Shown here in pieces: positions 61,617 to 64,000 of a DNA stretch of 64,000 bases. The translations under genes and the position numbers were made by a program. This DNA is from Betaproteobacteria bacterium (GTDB lineage Bacteria; Pseudomonadota; Gammaproteobacteria; Burkholderiales; CAIKXV01), in assembly GCA_947458265.1 (NCBI GenBank), contig CANGYF010000003.1:186001-250000 (forward strand), given 5' to 3'. Under the pieces are notes generated by a model that had not been told where the DNA came from, ran no database searches, and was given only the letters and a program-made list of their open reading frames with translations. Position 1 is the stretch's first letter. Every line of letters starts with the position of its first letter.

Positions 61617-62644
61617 CACGCAGTATTGCCGGCCATGGTCCCTGCAGCCCACCCGCGATACCACTCAACTAACCGTCGTACGCCGACATCGATCGGCGTC
61701 GCCGGCTTGAAACCCACCGCCTTGTCGAGCGCCGACACGTCGGCGAAGGTCGCCTCCACGTCGCCCGCTTGCATCGGCAGCAGGTTGCGTACCGCCTTGC
61801 GTCCGAGCGCATCCTCGATCGCCGCGATGAAGTCGAGCAGTTGCACCGGGTTCTGGTTGCCGATGTTGTAGAGCCGGTACGGGGCATCGCTCGCAGCCGC
61901 GTTCGGCGTGCGCCGGTCATACGCCGGGTCGGGTGTCGCCACGTGGTCGATCACCCGCACCACCCCCTCGACGATGTCGTCGATGTAGGTGAAGTCGCGC
62001 CGCATGCGGCCTTCGTTGAACACGTCGATCGGCTTGCCGTCGAGGATGGCGCTCGTGAACAGCAAGGGCGCCATGTCGGGCCGGCCCCAGGGACCGTAGA
62101 CGGTGAAGAAGCGCAGCCCGGTGGTCGGCAGCCGGAACAGGTGGCTGTAGCAGTGCGCCATCAGCTCGTTCGACTTCTTGGTCGCCGCGTACAGGCTCAC
62201 CGGATGGTCGACGTCCTGTTCGACCCGGAACGGCAGGTCGGTGTTGTGGCCGTAGACGCTCGAACTGCTGGCATACACCAGGTGCTCGACCGCATGGTGC
62301 CGGCAGGCCTCGAGCACGTTGACGAAGCCAGTCAGGTTGCTGGTGACATAGGCCTGCGGATTCTTCAGCGAATAGCGCACGCCCGCCTGGGCGGCCAGGT
62401 TGACCACCCGCTGCGGGCGGTGCGTGGCGAAGGCCTGGTCGAGTGCGCCCGCATCGGCGATATCGAGCCGCTCGAAGCGGAAGGATGGATGGTCGACAAG
62501 CCGCGCGAGCCGCGCCTGCTTCAGCGCGGGGTCGTAATAGTCGTTGAGGTTGTCGACGCCGACGACTTCATCGCCCCGGGCGAGCAGGCGTTCGCAGGTG
62601 TGCATGCCGATGAAGCCGGCGCACCCGGTCAGGAGGATCTTCAT
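61616..62644 (-). CDS. UDP-glucuronate 4-epimerase-like SDR
   Basis: A 342-residue SDR: KILLTGCAGFIGMHTCERLL, NLAAQAGVRYSLKNPQAYV, SSSSVYGHNTDLPF, YAATKKSNELMAHCYSHLF and FFTVYGPWGRPDMA, which is the usual pattern of UDP-glucuronate 4-epimerases (WbnF/LspL type). It may supply UDP-galacturonate. The start at 62644 is preceded by AGGAGGAT; it is the first gene of the rml operon. Confidence 0.88.
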   Translation of the reverse strand: MKILLTGCAGFIGMHTCERLLARGDEVVGVDNLNDYYDPALKQARLARLVDHPSFRFERLDIADAGALDQAFATHRPQRVVNLAAQAGVRYSLKNPQAYVTSNLTGFVNVLEACRHHAVEHLVYASSSSVYGHNTDLPFRVEQDVDHPVSLYAATKKSNELMAHCYSHLFRLPTTGLRFFTVYGPWGRPDMAPLLFTSAILDGKPIDVFNEGRMRRDFTYIDDIVEGVVRVIDHVATPDPAYDRRTPNAAASDAPYRLYNIGNQNPVQLLDFIAAIEDALGRKAVRNLLPMQAGDVEATFADVSALDKAVGFKPATPIDVGVRRLVEWYRGWAAGTMAGNTA

Positions 62645-62776
62645 TGGGTGGGAGCCGTGCCGGACGCCATTGCGGGAACCTCGTGGGGAGCCGCAGGGGT
62701 CGCCACGGGCGTAGAGTCGAGCATGATTGCAGCCATGCCGATATTCTAGGCCGATCCATACTTCCGGTGCAGCCCT
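62645..62776. promoter_or_regulatory. Divergent promoter region between the rml operon and waaC
   Basis: A 132-base gap. On the minus strand TAGAAT (62743-62748) could be a -10 box with a weak TGCACC at -35 distance. No operator is recognised. Confidence 0.3.
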
Positions 62777-63826
62777 GTGTCCGCCCTGGTGTCCGCCTCG
62801 TCTCCCGCTTGCCCCCCGGCGCCGCACCCGGCGTTGCGCAGAGTGCTGCTGGTGAAGACATCCTCGCTCGGCGATGTCGTGCACAACCTGCCGGTGGTCG
62901 ACGACCTGCACCATGCGTTTCCGGGCATTGTCGTCGACTGGGTGGTCGAGCAGGCCTTCGCCGAAGTGCCGGCGCTGCATCCCGGCGTGCACGAGGTGAT
63001 CCCCTGTGCGCTGCGCCGCTGGCGCGCGCGGCCATGGGCGGCCGAGACCCGGGCCGGGTGGCGCACCATGCGCAGCCGACTGTCCGCGCAGCCGTACGAC
63101 CTGGTGGTCGATACCCAGGGGCTGCTGAAGAGCGCAGTGCTCGCGCGCCTGGCCGACGGCCCCCGGGCCGGCTTCGACCGTGCCAGTGCACGCGAACCGC
63201 TGGCCACGCGCCTGTACCAGCACCTGCACGCCGTGCCGCGCACGCTGCATGCGCTGGAGCGAAACCGCCAGCTGGTGGCGCAGGCCGCAGGCTACCCGCT
63301 CGACACGCCGCCCTCCTACGGCCTGCGTCTTCAGGCGCCCGGTCCTGGCGGCGCTGCCGCCGGCGCCGACTGGGACGGGCGCTCGCCGTTCGCCGTGCTG
63401 CTGCACGCGACTGCGCGCGCCGAGAAGCTGTGGCCGGAAGCGGCATGGATCGCGCTTGGCCGCGAACTGCATGATCGCCTCGGCCTGCGTGCGGTCCTGC
63501 CCTGGGGATCCGACGGCGAGCATGAGCGCGCCCGGCGCCTGGCCGATGCCATACCGGGGGCGCGGGTACCGCCGCGCACCGGGCTGGGCGAGCTCGCGCA
63601 CGGGCTTGCCCAGGCGCGCGTGGTGATCGGGGTCGACACCGGTCTGCTGCACCTGGCCTCTGCGGTCGGGGTGCGCTGCATCGGCATTTACGTTGCAACC
63701 GATCCGGCGCGTAACGGGCTCTATCCGGCCTCGGTCGGGCTCAATCTGGGTGGTGTGTCGATCGTGCCCGGTCCGGGCGAAGTGTTGGCGGCGGTGTCGC
63801 AGGTCACGGCCTGGCAGGCCGCATGA
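62777..63826 (+). CDS. waaC: LPS heptosyltransferase I
   Basis: A 349-residue GT9 protein. VLLVKTSSLGDVVHNLPVV, WVVEQAFAEVPALHPGV, VDTQGLLKSAVLARL, LLHATARAEKLWPEAAWI and GVDTGLLHLASAVGVRCIG are typical of WaaC, which adds the first heptose to Kdo2-lipid A. The start is a GTG; a GTG at 62843 would fit the family N-terminus better. ATGA overlap with waaA follows. Confidence 0.93.
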   Translation: MSALVSASSPACPPAPHPALRRVLLVKTSSLGDVVHNLPVVDDLHHAFPGIVVDWVVEQAFAEVPALHPGVHEVIPCALRRWRARPWAAETRAGWRTMRSRLSAQPYDLVVDTQGLLKSAVLARLADGPRAGFDRASAREPLATRLYQHLHAVPRTLHALERNRQLVAQAAGYPLDTPPSYGLRLQAPGPGGAAAGADWDGRSPFAVLLHATARAEKLWPEAAWIALGRELHDRLGLRAVLPWGSDGEHERARRLADAIPGARVPPRTGLGELAHGLAQARVVIGVDTGLLHLASAVGVRCIGIYVATDPARNGLYPASVGLNLGGVSIVPGPGEVLAAVSQVTAWQAA

Positions 63827-64000
63827 GCGGGCTGGACGGCGCCGATCAGGCTGGTCAGACCGGTCAGGCCACCCAAGGGCAGTCCACGGGTGGCAATGCC
63901 CGCAGCCGCCGGCTTTACACGCTCGGACTGTGGCTGGCAGCGCCGCTGGTGCTGCTGCGACTTGCGCTGCGTTCGCGCCGCCAGCCCGGCTACCTGGATC
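63823..64000 (+). CDS. waaA: Kdo transferase WaaA, N-terminal part (partial)
   Basis: Only 59 codons are inside the window. After a Gln/Gly/Thr-rich start, RRLYTLGLWLAAPLVLLRL gives the single membrane helix of WaaA, followed by ALRSRRQPGYL. It would transfer Kdo to lipid A. The ATG overlaps the waaC stop as ATGA. Confidence 0.85.
   Translation, partial: MSGLDGADQAGQTGQATQGQSTGGNARSRRLYTLGLWLAAPLVLLRLALRSRRQPGYLD

Noticed and set aside
63838-63875. GGTCAG repeats at the start of waaA as a tandem repeat locus
   Set aside because: Imperfect, few copies and irregular spacing; ordinary low-complexity coding sequence.

Overview
The window is high-GC chromosomal DNA from a Gram-negative bacterium, most likely a betaproteobacterium of the Burkholderiales type. 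The pointers are a Bug/TctC-type tripartite tricarboxylate receptor, a trimeric general porin ending in Phe, a zapB-like/zapA/6S RNA block, and a waaC-waaA pair beside rhamnose and O-antigen genes. Assignments rest on reading the translated proteins and motifs; no database search was run.

The first 23 kb is ordinary metabolism. It holds the tail of a UbiD-type decarboxylase, a two-domain FAD/Fe-S oxidoreductase, a TauE-type permease, glutaredoxin-4, an alpha/beta hydrolase, a Bug receptor, two divergent paralogous 2-hydroxyacid dehydrogenases and three small paralogous coiled-coil proteins. It continues with a ketopantoate reductase-like enzyme, an isocitrate/isopropylmalate dehydrogenase-family enzyme, a porin with a clear terminator, a SPINDLY/O-GlcNAc transferase-like TPR protein, a class III CoA-transferase, a membrane TPR protein, an EVE-domain protein, guanine deaminase, 6S RNA and zapA. 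Two intergenic gaps (about 4.6 and 16.4 kb) carry the same REPIN-like inverted-repeat element.

From 23.1 to 27.6 kb a cobalamin riboswitch precedes a BtuB-like receptor, followed by msbA. From 27.6 to 64 kb the window is one large surface-glycan locus in four blocks. Block (a), minus strand, 27.6-40.2 kb: two methyltransferases, GT9 and two GT2 glycosyltransferases, an O-antigen ligase/polymerase-like protein, a WbpM-like dehydratase, the UDP-L-FucNAc genes (fnlA, fnlB, fnlC types) and a WbuB-like transferase. Block (b), plus strand, 40.4-57.2 kb: a long tightly packed run with pseudaminic acid genes (pseC, F, G, H, I), two dTDP-3-amino-sugar genes (fdtA/fdtB type), WbqC, methyltransferases, a metallo-beta-lactamase-fold protein, a phytanoyl-CoA dioxygenase-like protein, an ABC exporter and three putative glycosyltransferases. 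Block (c), minus strand: a methyltransferase, rmlDCAB and a UDP-glucuronate 4-epimerase-like gene. Block (d), plus strand: waaC and the start of waaA.

Together the genes suggest an LPS or other cell-surface glycan containing rhamnose, probably L-FucNAc, a pseudaminic acid-type nonulosonate and possibly a 3-amino-3,6-dideoxyhexose. Block (b) looks lower in GC by eye and breaks the minus-strand run, so it may be an acquired cassette. It has no pseB; the CapE/FnlA-type dehydratase beside it may supply the missing first step. The most interesting unexplained parts are the non-pse tailoring genes in block (b), above all the MBL-fold protein lying between pseH and pseI.
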